Of a DNA stretch of 64,000 bases, positions 1 to 7,292 are shown piece after piece. The translations under genes were made by a program, and so were the position numbers. Source of the DNA: Pseudomonas fluorescens (GTDB taxonomy: Bacteria > Pseudomonadota > Gammaproteobacteria > Pseudomonadales > Pseudomonadaceae); NCBI RefSeq assembly GCF_902498195.1, contig NZ_CABVIY010000007.1, forward strand, positions 372,001 through 436,000, in the 5' to 3' direction. A model generated the notes under the pieces. It worked only from the letters and a program-made list of their open reading frames with translations, did not search any database and had not been told where the DNA came from. Numbering within the stretch: the first letter of the stretch is position 1; every line of letters starts with the position of its first letter.

Positions 1-198
1 GAAGTCGGTGGCCGGGCGTTCGGACATGGCAAACGCACGCGCCGGAAAGCTGTCACCGAACACCGGCATCGAACGCGCCTGCTCCAGGTCTTTCTGGAAG
101 CCGTTGGTAGAGATGTTCGCCAGGTTGTTGGCATGAGCCTTCTGCGCCAGTGCATTCTGGCTGGCGCCGGTCATTGCCACATAAAGGTACTTGTCCAC
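1..198 (-). CDS. flgF: Flagellar basal-body rod protein FlgF (5' end only)
   Basis: The gene runs off the left edge; 66 codons are visible from a GTG start at 198, with a Shine-Dalgarno GAGGAAAG just upstream. FlgF is a proximal rod subunit of the flagellar basal body, exported by the flagellar type III apparatus and acting in the periplasm. The visible N-terminus begins MDKYLYVAMTGASQ and contains NNLANISTNGF, the conserved helix shared by flagellar rod, hook and hook-associated proteins. The rest of the gene, and probably flgGHIJK, would lie to the left. The sigma-54-like promoter at 255-270 fits control by RpoN with a flagellar activator such as FleR. Only the N-terminus is seen, but it is distinctive for FlgF rather than FlgG. 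Confidence 0.93.
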   Translation of the reverse strand, partial: MDKYLYVAMTGASQNALAQKAHANNLANISTNGFQKDLEQARSMPVFGDSFPARAFAMSERPATDF

Positions 199-254
199 AC
201 TCTTTCCTCTGCCTGCCGGACGTTTGCCGCCCACTGCTGTACTGATGAGCGATA

Positions 255-270
255 AGCAATTTGCAGACCA
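255..270 (-). promoter_or_regulatory. Sigma-54 (-24/-12) promoter for flgF
   Basis: On the minus strand the sequence TGGTCTGCAAATTGCT has GG at -24 and GC at -12 with the exact 10-base spacing of RpoN promoters, and keeps the TTGCT of the -12 element. It lies about 57 bases upstream of the flgF start. The flgF operon is known to be RpoN dependent in P. aeruginosa. The -24 half is only partly consensus (TGGTCT instead of TGGCAC). Confidence 0.6.
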
Positions 271-413
271 ACTTGATTTCGGCGGCGCGAAGCCCGGCAA
301 ACAAAGGACTTGAGGGTTTTTGAGCGGATTGGGGGGAATGGATCGGAGACGAAAAACCGGCGGTGTCATGCCGCTTCGCGGCAACCCCTGGTCTTGTGTT
401 GACGGTACTGGCG

Positions 414-484
414 CCTTCGCGAGCAAGCCCGTTCCCACAGGAGGCGCGCGTTCAACTGTGGGAGCGGGCTTGCTCGCGAAGAGG
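414..484. repeat. REP pair (family A, inverted order)
   Basis: Two opposed REP copies: first TTCGCGAGCAAGCCCG, then after a short spacer GTGGGAGCGGGCTTGCTCGC. The order is the reverse of most pairs in this window, so the two units point away from each other. It lies 25 bases past the phhR stop codon and may protect or end that transcript. Confidence 0.9.
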
Positions 485-509
485 CCACCACCATCACAAC
501 AAGAGCCAG

Positions 510-2069
510 CTAAGACTCAGTCTTGCCCACTTCATACTCACGCAATTTATTGGCAATGGTGGTATGCGAAACCCCCAGCCGCTTGCCCAGTTGCCGGCTG
601 CTCGGATGCTCGGAATACAACCGCTCCAACACCGCTTTCTCGAAGCGCCCGACGATCTCGTCCAGCCCGCCCTCCAGCGAAAAGTCCCCCAGCGGCTGAC
701 GCACGCCGTAGTCCGGCAGGCGAATGTGCTCGGCCTTGACCGTCCCGCCGTCGCACAGGGAAACCGCCTGGAACAATACGTTTTCCAGTTGCCGGACATT
801 GCCCGGCCAATGGTAATGGCTGAGCCGGTCCATGGCCGCCGGCGCCAGCCTGGGCAGCGGGCAACCGATTTGCCGGCTGGCCTGGTCGAGGAAATGCTCA
901 ACCAGCGGCGGCAACCCGTCGAGGCATTCGCGCAGCGGCGGGATGTGCAGCGACAGCACGTTCAAGCGGTGATACAGGTCCTGGCGAAACTCGCCGCGCG
1001 CGCACAACTCGGACAAGTCGACCTGGGTCGCGCAGATCACCCGCACATCGAGGTAGACCTCCTCATCGCTGCCGACACGGCGGAAGCAGCCATCCTGCAG
1101 GAAGCGCAGCAATTTCACCTGCAAGCGCGGGCTCATTTCGCCGACACCATCGAGAAACAGCGTACCGCCCGCCGTCAGCTCCAGCAGCCCGAGCTTGCCC
1201 TCGGCCCGGGCCCCTTCAAAGGCACCGGGGCCGTAGCCGAACAGTTCGGTCTCGGCCATGGATTCCGGCAGGCCGGCGCAATTGAGCGCCATCAACGGCG
1301 ATTGCCCGCGCGGGCTGGCCAAATGGCAGGCGCGGGCCAACAACTCCTTGCCGGTGCCGGTTTCACCTTCTATTAACAGTGGCGCATCGAGTGGCGCCAT
1401 GCGCCGCGCTTCGCGCACCACGGCAGCCATCACTTTGGAACTTTGGAAGATGCTGTCAAAACCACGCAGCTCCTGTTTGCGCACGTTGTAGATGCGCTCC
1501 CCGACCCGGTCGGCGCGGTGCAGCGTCAGCACGGCACCGGCCATGGCTTCGCTGTCGTCATGCTCCGATTGCAGCGGCGCGATGTCCGCCAGGAAGACAT
1601 CACCCTTGACCTTGACGCGCATGCCGTTGATCCGCGATTTGTTGGCGCGGACCAGCTCCGGCAAGTCGAAATCTTCGGCGTAGCGCGACAGCGGAATCCC
1701 CGGCACTTCATCGACCCGCACCCCCAGCAACTGCGCCGCCGCGCGGTTGGCCGCGACGATGGACCCGCCCATGTCGATCGACAGCACCGGAAACTCCAGG
1801 GCGCCGAGCAAGGCATTGAGTTCCATGTGCCGACGCTCGCTGGGCATCAGCCCTACGCGCTTGACGCCGAAGACCCCGGCTATCGCCTCGAATTTCGGAC
1901 GCAGCGCCTGGAATTGAATGTTGATCAGGTTCGGGCAGTGCAGGTAGATCGCGTTGCCATGCTCACCGCCCACCTCACCACGAGCGACGTTGATGCCGTA
2001 CTCCACCAACAGGTTGAGAATGTCGCGCAGGATGCCGATGCGGTTCTGGCAGTGGACTTTGATACGCAT
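510..2069 (-). CDS. phhR: PhhR, TyrR-type transcriptional activator of aromatic amino acid catabolism
   Basis: 519-residue regulator, divergent from phhABC. Domains in order: ACT domain (about 1-75, beginning MRIKVHCQNRIGILRDIL), PAS domain (about 80-190), AAA+ domain with Walker A GETGTGKE (235-242) and Walker B GGTLFLDGVGEM (301-312), and a C-terminal helix-turn-helix (SSRQLGKRLGVSHTTIANK). The sigma-54 contact loop reads GAFEGA at 282-287 rather than GAFTGA, as expected of TyrR/PhhR proteins that often work with sigma-70. Phenylalanine and tyrosine are the usual effectors. The start at 2069 was chosen because the ACT domain begins there; an in-frame extension upstream only translates a REP element. 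A PhhR-like box lies at 2326-2343. Confidence 0.95.
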   Translation of the reverse strand: MRIKVHCQNRIGILRDILNLLVEYGINVARGEVGGEHGNAIYLHCPNLINIQFQALRPKFEAIAGVFGVKRVGLMPSERRHMELNALLGALEFPVLSIDMGGSIVAANRAAAQLLGVRVDEVPGIPLSRYAEDFDLPELVRANKSRINGMRVKVKGDVFLADIAPLQSEHDDSEAMAGAVLTLHRADRVGERIYNVRKQELRGFDSIFQSSKVMAAVVREARRMAPLDAPLLIEGETGTGKELLARACHLASPRGQSPLMALNCAGLPESMAETELFGYGPGAFEGARAEGKLGLLELTAGGTLFLDGVGEMSPRLQVKLLRFLQDGCFRRVGSDEEVYLDVRVICATQVDLSELCARGEFRQDLYHRLNVLSLHIPPLRECLDGLPPLVEHFLDQASRQIGCPLPRLAPAAMDRLSHYHWPGNVRQLENVLFQAVSLCDGGTVKAEHIRLPDYGVRQPLGDFSLEGGLDEIVGRFEKAVLERLYSEHPSSRQLGKRLGVSHTTIANKLREYEVGKTES

Positions 2070-2111
2070 AGAAAGGCCCGATAAAACGCTGAGTGAGGTT
2101 GATGCTGCCCC

Positions 2112-2201
2112 TGTGGGAGCGGGCTTGCTCGCGAATGCGGTGTGCCATGCAACACAGATGTCGACTGACAAGCCGTCTTCGCGAGCAAGCCCGCTCCCAC
2201 A
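2112..2201. repeat. REP pair (family A)
   Basis: GTGGGAGCGGGCTTGCTCGC followed after about 45 bases by its inverted copy, ending CGCTCCCAC. It lies between divergent phhR and phhA, close behind the phhR start, which is an unusual place for REP pairs; most sit downstream of genes. Confidence 0.95.
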
Positions 2202-2325
2202 AGGGAATAACAGGGCCTACAGGGAAAATTTCTGCTGTGGCGCCGATATAGTCGTCAAGATTATGTGACAGGCACGACGCTTTTCAAACCCGCAAAGCTC
2301 AATACCTGCGCATCAAAGGTTAATC

Positions 2326-2343
2326 CGTAACGAAAATTTTACG
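2326..2343. promoter_or_regulatory. Candidate PhhR/TyrR box
   Basis: CGTAAC-GAAAAT-TTTACG is an imperfect inverted repeat with the N6 spacing of the TyrR/PhhR box TGTAAA-N6-TTTACA, matching GTAA and TTAC of the two arms. It sits about 120 bases upstream of phhA, a normal distance for an activator site. Only position and symmetry support the call. Confidence 0.55.
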
Positions 2344-2463
2344 ATATTCGGCGTTTTTACTTGCGCAGCAGCGCAACCCCCTGCTGCAACGGCGCAATCC
2401 TTGAGGTATTCCTAGCTCCATAGCAGGACATAACAAGAACGAATCCCTTAGCAGGAGAGCAGC

Positions 2464-3255
2464 ATGAAGCAGACGCAATACGTGGCTCGCGAGCCCGATG
2501 CGCAAGGTTTTATCGACTACACCGCTGAAGAACACGCGGTGTGGAACACGCTGATCACTCGCCAACTGAAAGTGATCGAAGGGCGTGCGTGCCAGGAATA
2601 CCTGGACGGTATCGAAAAACTCGGCCTGCCCCACGACCGCATTCCGCAACTGGGCGAGATCAACAAGGTCCTCGGTGAAACCACCGGCTGGCAAGTCGCC
2701 CGCGTTCCGGCGCTGATCCCCTTCCAGACCTTTTTCGAATTGCTCGCCAGCAAGCAGTTTCCAGTAGCGACCTTTATTCGCACCCGCGAAGAGCTGGATT
2801 ACCTGCAAGAGCCGGACATTTTCCACGAGATCTTCGGCCACTGTCCGTTGCTGACCAACCCCTGGTTCGCCGAATTCACCCACACCTACGGCAAACTTGG
2901 CCTGCAGGCGTCCAAGGAAGAGCGCGTGTACCTGGCGCGCCTGTACTGGATGACCATTGAGTTCGGCCTGCTCGATACGCCGCAAGGCCAGCGCATCTAC
3001 GGTGGCGGCATCCTCTCCTCACCGAAGGAAACCGTGTACTGCCTGTCGGACGAGCCGGAGCATCAGGCGTTCGATCCTCTGGAATGCATGCGCACCCCGT
3101 ACCGCATCGACATTTTGCAGCCCCTGTATTTTGTCTTGCCGGACCTCAAGCGCCTGTTCGACCTGGCCCACGAAGACATCATGGGCATGGTCAAGCAAGC
3201 GATGCAGATGGGTTTGCACGCGCCGAAATTTCCGCCAAAACCAAAAGCCGCCTGA
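2464..3255 (+). CDS. phhA: Phenylalanine-4-hydroxylase PhhA
   Basis: 263-residue monooxygenase converting phenylalanine to tyrosine with O2, tetrahydropterin and a non-haem iron. The iron ligands are visible: His121 and His126 in HEIFGHCPLL, and Glu166 in YWMTIEFGLL. The length fits the bacterial single-domain form without the ACT regulatory domain of animal enzymes. The start is supported by the strong ribosome-binding site AGGAGAGC eight bases before it. It is the first gene of the phhABC operon, divergent from phhR, with a PhhR-type box upstream. Its product feeds tyrosine degradation to fumarate and acetoacetate. Confidence 0.97.
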   Translation: MKQTQYVAREPDAQGFIDYTAEEHAVWNTLITRQLKVIEGRACQEYLDGIEKLGLPHDRIPQLGEINKVLGETTGWQVARVPALIPFQTFFELLASKQFPVATFIRTREELDYLQEPDIFHEIFGHCPLLTNPWFAEFTHTYGKLGLQASKEERVYLARLYWMTIEFGLLDTPQGQRIYGGGILSSPKETVYCLSDEPEHQAFDPLECMRTPYRIDILQPLYFVLPDLKRLFDLAHEDIMGMVKQAMQMGLHAPKFPPKPKAA

Positions 3256-3373
3256 ACCGCTGCTTTTACGATCAAGTGTGTCTGTGTGAAAACCGCGCTT
3301 TGCTTTAACGTGAGCGCTCTTCATCCAGATGCATGACGACCGATTTCCATTTTTTCGATTCCAGGAATTCATC

Positions 3374-3730
3374 ATGTCCACATTGAACCAAGCCCATTGC
3401 GAAGCCTGCCGCGCCGACGCCCCACAAGTCAGCGACGAAGAACTGCCGATCCTGATCAAGCAGATCCCTGACTGGAACATCGAAGTCCGCGACGGCATCA
3501 TGCAACTGGAAAAAGTCTTCCTGTTCAAAAACTTCAAGCATGCCCTGGCGTTCACCAACGCCGTCGGCGAAATCTCCGAGGCCGAAGGTCACCACCCGGG
3601 CCTGCTGACCGAGTGGGGCAAAGTCACCGTGACCTGGTGGAGCCACTCGATCAAGGGCCTGCACCGCAACGACTTCATCATGGCCGCGCGCACGGACGAA
3701 GTGGCCAAGGACGCCGAGGGCCGCAAATAA
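3374..3730 (+). CDS. phhB: Pterin-4a-carbinolamine dehydratase PhhB
   Basis: 118-residue dehydratase (PCD/DCoH family) that regenerates the pterin cofactor oxidised by PhhA. The family signature EGHHPGLLTEWGKVTV is visible near residues 75-90, followed by WWSHSIKGLHRND. The start at 3374 (MSTLNQAHCEAC) was chosen over an upstream in-frame ATG at 3329 because an AGGAA site lies just before it and the N-terminus matches the family length. It follows phhA by 118 bases, and its TAA stop overlaps the next start by one base (TAATG), suggesting coupled translation with phhC. Confidence 0.96.
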   Translation: MSTLNQAHCEACRADAPQVSDEELPILIKQIPDWNIEVRDGIMQLEKVFLFKNFKHALAFTNAVGEISEAEGHHPGLLTEWGKVTVTWWSHSIKGLHRNDFIMAARTDEVAKDAEGRK

Positions 3731-4923
3731 TGCATTTCGACGCCATCGGCCGGGTGCCCGGCGACCCGATCCTCGGCCTGATGGAGGCCTTTGCGCAGGA
3801 TCCGAACCCGCGCAAATTCGACCTGGGCGTGGGTGTCTACAAGGATGCCCTTGGCCTGACACCGATATTGCAGTCGGTGAAACTGGCCGAAGCGCGCCTG
3901 GTGGATCGTCAAGCCACCAAGACCTACATTGGCGGCCACGGCGAACCGGCGTTCGGCAAAGTCATCAATGAGCTGGTGCTCGGTGCCGACTCGAAACTGA
4001 TCCGCGACCACCGTGCCGGCGCCACCCAGACCCCGGGGGGCACCGGTGCGTTGCGCTTGAGCGCGGACTTCATCGCCCAATGCCTGCCGGGCCGTGGCGT
4101 GTGGTTGAGCAACCCGACCTGGCCGATCCACGAAACCATTTTCGCCACGGCCGGGGTCAAGGTCAGTCACTACCCGTACGTGGGCAGCGACAATCGTCTC
4201 GACGTCGAGGCTATGCTCGCGGTGCTCAATGAGGTCCCCAAGGGCGATGTGGTGCTGCTGCACGCCTGCTGCCACAACCCGACCGGCTTCGATCTGACCC
4301 ATGACGACTGGCACCGGGTGCTGGAGGTGGTGCGTCGACGTGAGTTGCTGCCGCTGATCGACTTCGCCTACCAGGGCTTTGGCGATGGCCTGGAACAGGA
4401 TGCCTGGTCGACCCGGCTGTTCGCCGCCGAATTGCCGGAAGTGTTGATCACCAGCTCTTGCTCGAAGAATTTCGGTCTGTACCGCGACCGCACCGGCGCG
4501 CTGATCGTCTGCGCGAAAACCGCTGACAAGCTGCTGGATATTCGCAGCCAACTGGCCAACATCGCCCGCAACCTGTGGTCGACGCCGCCCGACCACGGTG
4601 CCGCGGTGGTGGCGACCATCCTTGGCGATCCAGAACTGAAAAACCTCTGGAGCGACGAGGTGGAAGCCATGCGGTTGCGCATTGCCCAACTGCGCAACGG
4701 CCTGCTGGAAGCACTGGAGCCCTACGGTTTGAGCGAGCGTTTTGCGCACATCGGCGTGCAGCGCGGGATGTTTTCCTACACCGGATTGACGCCGGAGCAG
4801 GTCAGGCAGCTGCGCGATCATCACAGTGTGTACATGGTCGGCACCGGCCGGGCGAACGTGGCGGGCATCGATGCGACGCGCCTGGATCTGCTGGCCGAGG
4901 CGATCGCCAAGGTCTGCCAGTAA
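3730..4923 (+). CDS. phhC: Aromatic amino acid aminotransferase PhhC
   Basis: 397-residue class I PLP aminotransferase of the aspartate/aromatic family. It transaminates tyrosine or phenylalanine with 2-oxoglutarate, the next step after hydroxylation. Visible features are the N-terminal GRVPGDPILGLMEAF, the cofactor-site region HNPTGFD, and the PLP-binding Lys246 in SCSKNFGLYRDR, with a later conserved arginine region (GRANVAGID). The start overlaps the phhB stop by one base. The last codon is followed within ten bases by a family B REP pair, the only strong stem-loop at the operon end. Confidence 0.94.
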   Translation: MHFDAIGRVPGDPILGLMEAFAQDPNPRKFDLGVGVYKDALGLTPILQSVKLAEARLVDRQATKTYIGGHGEPAFGKVINELVLGADSKLIRDHRAGATQTPGGTGALRLSADFIAQCLPGRGVWLSNPTWPIHETIFATAGVKVSHYPYVGSDNRLDVEAMLAVLNEVPKGDVVLLHACCHNPTGFDLTHDDWHRVLEVVRRRELLPLIDFAYQGFGDGLEQDAWSTRLFAAELPEVLITSSCSKNFGLYRDRTGALIVCAKTADKLLDIRSQLANIARNLWSTPPDHGAAVVATILGDPELKNLWSDEVEAMRLRIAQLRNGLLEALEPYGLSERFAHIGVQRGMFSYTGLTPEQVRQLRDHHSVYMVGTGRANVAGIDATRLDLLAEAIAKVCQ

Positions 4924-4931
4924 CACCTCCC

Positions 4932-5017
4932 CTGTAGGAGCTGTCGAGTGTAACGAGGCTGAGATCTTTTGATTTTCAAGCAAGATCAAAAGATCGCAGC
5001 CTGCGGCAGCTCCTACC
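4932..5017. repeat. REP pair (family B)
   Basis: TGTAGGAGCTGTCGAGTG ... GATCTTTTGATT faces an inverted copy AGATCGCAGCCTGCGGCAGC ending TCCTAC. This is the second palindrome family of the window, distinct from the GTGGGAGCGGG type. The left copy has diverged (GTCGAGTGTAACGAGGC). It lies directly downstream of phhC. Confidence 0.85.
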
Positions 5018-5170
5018 GCACCGCCCTCACAAACCTGTCTATACAATCCCATTCGTCGAAACAAATGGATATAAAAGTCTGTTTGTCATTTCCCGTGCTG
5101 TATCCTGCCCCTGCTTTTTAAAAGCGCGGATCTACCAGATCTATCAACAGACTTAGCGAGGAGCGCGACT

Positions 5171-5302
5171 ATGCACGAGATTCCTAATCTCCCCTTCCCA
5201 AGCCTGCACGAACCTGAGCAGACGACCACGCAACAAGCCGGCGCCCAACAGCCCGAGCCCAAAGAAGCATCTGACAGCCGCCAGGCTGACAGCGAAGACT
5301 GA
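5171..5302 (+). CDS. Small 43-residue protein of unknown function
   Basis: An ATG preceded by GAGGAGC seven bases upstream opens a 43-codon frame ending at TGA. The product begins MHEIPNLPFPSLHEPEQ and is rich in Gln, Glu, Pro and Ala, acidic, with no membrane segment, so it is probably disordered. The region before it is AT-rich and could hold a promoter. A perfect 13-base inverted repeat begins 20 bases after the stop and may end the transcript. The strong ribosome-binding site is the main reason to believe it. I do not recognise a function. Confidence 0.6.
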   Translation: MHEIPNLPFPSLHEPEQTTTQQAGAQQPEPKEASDSRQADSED

Positions 5303-5321
5303 AACACCCGCCGTACAGACC

Positions 5322-5353
5322 GTGTGGAAAGCGCTAACATGCGCTTTCCACAC
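5322..5353. terminator. Perfect 13-bp inverted repeat between two small ORFs
   Basis: GTGTGGAAAGCGC and GCGCTTTCCACAC flank a six-base loop (TAACAT). The stem is perfect but no T-run follows, so it could be a Rho-assisted terminator, an mRNA-stabilising hairpin or a protein-binding palindrome. It sits 20 bases after one small ORF and 21 bases before the next. Confidence 0.5.
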
Positions 5354-5374
5354 TGCCTGAACCGAGCCCCGCCC

Positions 5375-5557
5375 ATGACCGACGACTTCAGCGAAGCGCA
5401 AGCCAGCGTTCTGATCGGCACCGCCGAGAAAATGATCGAGATCTGGAATCGCCTGCCGCCCGAAAAACAAGCCGCGTTGCTCGCCCGCTTCGGCAGCGAG
5501 GAAAATGCCTTGGCCGCCCTGGTCACCACGCAACTGGTGGCGCCCGCCAAGCCTTGA
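5375..5557 (+). CDS. Small 60-residue protein of unknown function
   Basis: A 60-codon frame beginning MTDDFSEAQASVLIGTAEKM. The composition suggests a helical soluble protein: WNRLPPEKQAALLARFGSEE followed by Ala/Val-rich sequence. The start at 5375 is preferred to an in-frame ATG at 5324 because the upstream codons run through the inverted repeat at 5322-5353. The ribosome-binding site is weak. Codon use matches its neighbours and the frame fills most of the gap between the small ORF at 5171 and the MFS gene. No function is assigned. Confidence 0.6.
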   Translation: MTDDFSEAQASVLIGTAEKMIEIWNRLPPEKQAALLARFGSEENALAALVTTQLVAPAKP

Positions 5558-5660
5558 CGTGCCCAACGGGCAAATAGTTTTACTTTTTCACCATCCACGA
5601 ACGCGTGCACCGTTATCATAAGCAGCCTATCTAATCCTGCTTCCCCGTGGACCTTTACCC

Positions 5661-6860
5661 ATGTCTGAAAACCAGCGCCCCCTGGCGGTCACGCTGCAAG
5701 TTGTTTCCATCGTCCTGTTTACCTTTATCGGCTACCTGAATATCGGCATTCCCCTGGCGGTATTGCCCGGTTACGTCCACAGCGACCTGGGCTTCGGCGC
5801 GGTGATCGCGGGGCTGGTGATCAGCGTGCAATACCTCGCCACCCTGCTCAGCCGTCCCTACGCCGGAAAAATCATCGACAACAAGGGCAGCAAGCTGGCG
5901 GTGATGTACGGCCTGGCCGGCTGCGGCCTGAGCGGCGTGTTCATGCTGATTTCGGCGTGGACCCAGCACCTGCCGATGCTGAGTTTGATCAGCCTGCTGA
6001 TTGGTCGCCTGGTCCTTGGCAGCGCGGAAAGCCTGGTGGGCTCAGGCTCTATTGGTTGGGGCATCGGCCGGGTCGGTGCGGCGAATACCGCCAAGGTGAT
6101 CTCCTGGAACGGTATCGCCAGCTACGGCGCATTGGCGGTCGGAGCACCGCTGGGCGTATGGCTGGTCGGGCAGCTGGGTCTGTGGAGCATGGGCGTGAGC
6201 ATTGTGCTGCTGGCGATGCTCGGCCTGCTGCTGGCCTGGCCGAAAATCGCCGCGCCGATCGTGGTCGGTGAGCGCTTGCCATTCATGCACGTACTCGGGC
6301 GGGTGCTGCCCCACGGTTGCGGCCTGGCATTGGGCTCCATCGGTTTCGGCACCATCGCCACCTTCATCACCCTGTACTACGCCACCCAGCATTGGGATAA
6401 CGCCGTACTGTGCCTGAGCCTGTTCGGCGCCAGCTTCATCGGTGCACGCCTGTTGTTCGGCAACCTGATCAATCGCCTGGGCGGCTTTCGCGTGGCGATT
6501 GCCTGCCTGTCGGTGGAAACCCTGGGCCTGTTGCTGCTGTGGCTGGCACCCGATGCGCATTGGGCACTGGCGGGTGCGGCGCTGAGCGGTTTCGGCTTCT
6601 CGCTGGTGTTCCCGGCGCTGGGGGTTGAAGCCGTCAACCTGGTGCCGGCTTCCAGTCGCGGCGCGGCCGTCGGCGCTTATTCGCTGTTCATCGATTTGTC
6701 GCTGGGGATCACCGGGCCATTGGCCGGTGCGGTGGCCGCAGGGTTCGGTTTTGCGTCGATCTTCCTGTTCGCCGCACTGGCCGCCATCAGCAGCCTGCTG
6801 CTCTGCATTTACCTGTACCGGCAGGCGCCGAAACACCGCGAGGCGCGGCAAACCCGCTAG
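5661..6860 (+). CDS. MFS transporter (YfcJ/YhhS-like)
   Basis: 399-residue inner-membrane protein with about 12 hydrophobic segments, starting MSENQRPLAVTLQVVSIVLFTF. The loop after TM2, LLSRPYAGKIIDNKGSKLAV, is the MFS motif A equivalent, and the overall pattern resembles the YfcJ/YhhS efflux group. The substrate cannot be told from sequence. The start ATG has only a poor Shine-Dalgarno sequence. The gene converges on arfB and their stop codons overlap, so there is no room for a terminator between them. Confidence 0.85.
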   Translation: MSENQRPLAVTLQVVSIVLFTFIGYLNIGIPLAVLPGYVHSDLGFGAVIAGLVISVQYLATLLSRPYAGKIIDNKGSKLAVMYGLAGCGLSGVFMLISAWTQHLPMLSLISLLIGRLVLGSAESLVGSGSIGWGIGRVGAANTAKVISWNGIASYGALAVGAPLGVWLVGQLGLWSMGVSIVLLAMLGLLLAWPKIAAPIVVGERLPFMHVLGRVLPHGCGLALGSIGFGTIATFITLYYATQHWDNAVLCLSLFGASFIGARLLFGNLINRLGGFRVAIACLSVETLGLLLLWLAPDAHWALAGAALSGFGFSLVFPALGVEAVNLVPASSRGAAVGAYSLFIDLSLGITGPLAGAVAAGFGFASIFLFAALAAISSLLLCIYLYRQAPKHREARQTR

Positions 6861-7270
6861 AAATCCACCTTGCCGCGCCCGGCCTTGATGTTGCCGCGCT
6901 TGCTCTTGGATTCAAGCCGGCGGGTCTTTGAACCGAGGGTCGGCTTGGTCGGGCGGCGTTTCTTTTCGACCTTGGTGGCACTGAGGATCAGGTCGGTCAG
7001 GCGCGCCAGCGCATCGGCGCGGTTCTGCTCCTGGGTGCGGTATTGCTGGGCCTTGATGATCAACACGCCGTCGCTGGTGATACGACTGTCGCGCAGCGCC
7101 AGCAACCGTTCCTTGTAGAACTCGGGCAAGGACGAGGCCGGTATGTCGAAGCGCAGGTGCACGGCGCTGGAGACCTTGTTGACGTTCTGCCCACCCGCGC
7201 CCTGGGCGCGAATGGCGGTCAACTCGATCTCGGCATCCGGCAGATGCACGTTGTTGGAAATCACCAGCAT
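6857..7270 (-). CDS. arfB: Alternative ribosome-rescue factor / peptidyl-tRNA hydrolase ArfB (YaeJ)
   Basis: 137-residue protein with the release-factor GGQ motif at 26-28 (RAQGAGGQNVNK). It lacks the codon-recognition domains of RF1/RF2 and has a basic C-terminal tail (KKRRPTKPT ... KSKRGNIKAGRGK). These are the hallmarks of ArfB, which hydrolyses peptidyl-tRNA on ribosomes stalled at mRNA ends by placing its tail in the mRNA channel. It lies 22 bases downstream of the pentapeptide-repeat gene in the same direction, so the two may be cotranscribed. Its TAG stop overlaps the convergent MFS stop. Confidence 0.94.
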   Translation of the reverse strand: MLVISNNVHLPDAEIELTAIRAQGAGGQNVNKVSSAVHLRFDIPASSLPEFYKERLLALRDSRITSDGVLIIKAQQYRTQEQNRADALARLTDLILSATKVEKKRRPTKPTLGSKTRRLESKSKRGNIKAGRGKVDF

Positions 7271-7292
7271 GGACAGTCACCACCTCTGGTCG

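Larger units (their letters stand above)
199..509. other. Intergenic region between flgF and phhR
   Basis: This 311-base stretch holds the flgF leader and sigma-54-like promoter (255-270) and one REP pair (414-484). Bases 271-413 show no gene or strong regulatory signal. Both flanking genes point left, so phhR transcription ends here; no U-tract terminator was seen, leaving the REP pair as the only strong stem-loop. Confidence 0.6.
2070..2463. other. Divergent phhR/phhA regulatory region
   Basis: This 394-base region separates the divergent phhR and phhA. It holds a REP pair (2112-2201) and a TyrR/PhhR-type inverted repeat (2326-2343). Just before phhA is a strong ribosome-binding site (AGGAG at about 2453-2457). 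No additional ORF with a credible start was seen. Confidence 0.7.

Noticed and set aside
2344..2450. Sigma-54 -24/-12 promoter before phhA
   Set aside because: GG and GC pairs were found only at spacings of 8 or 11 bases, not 10.
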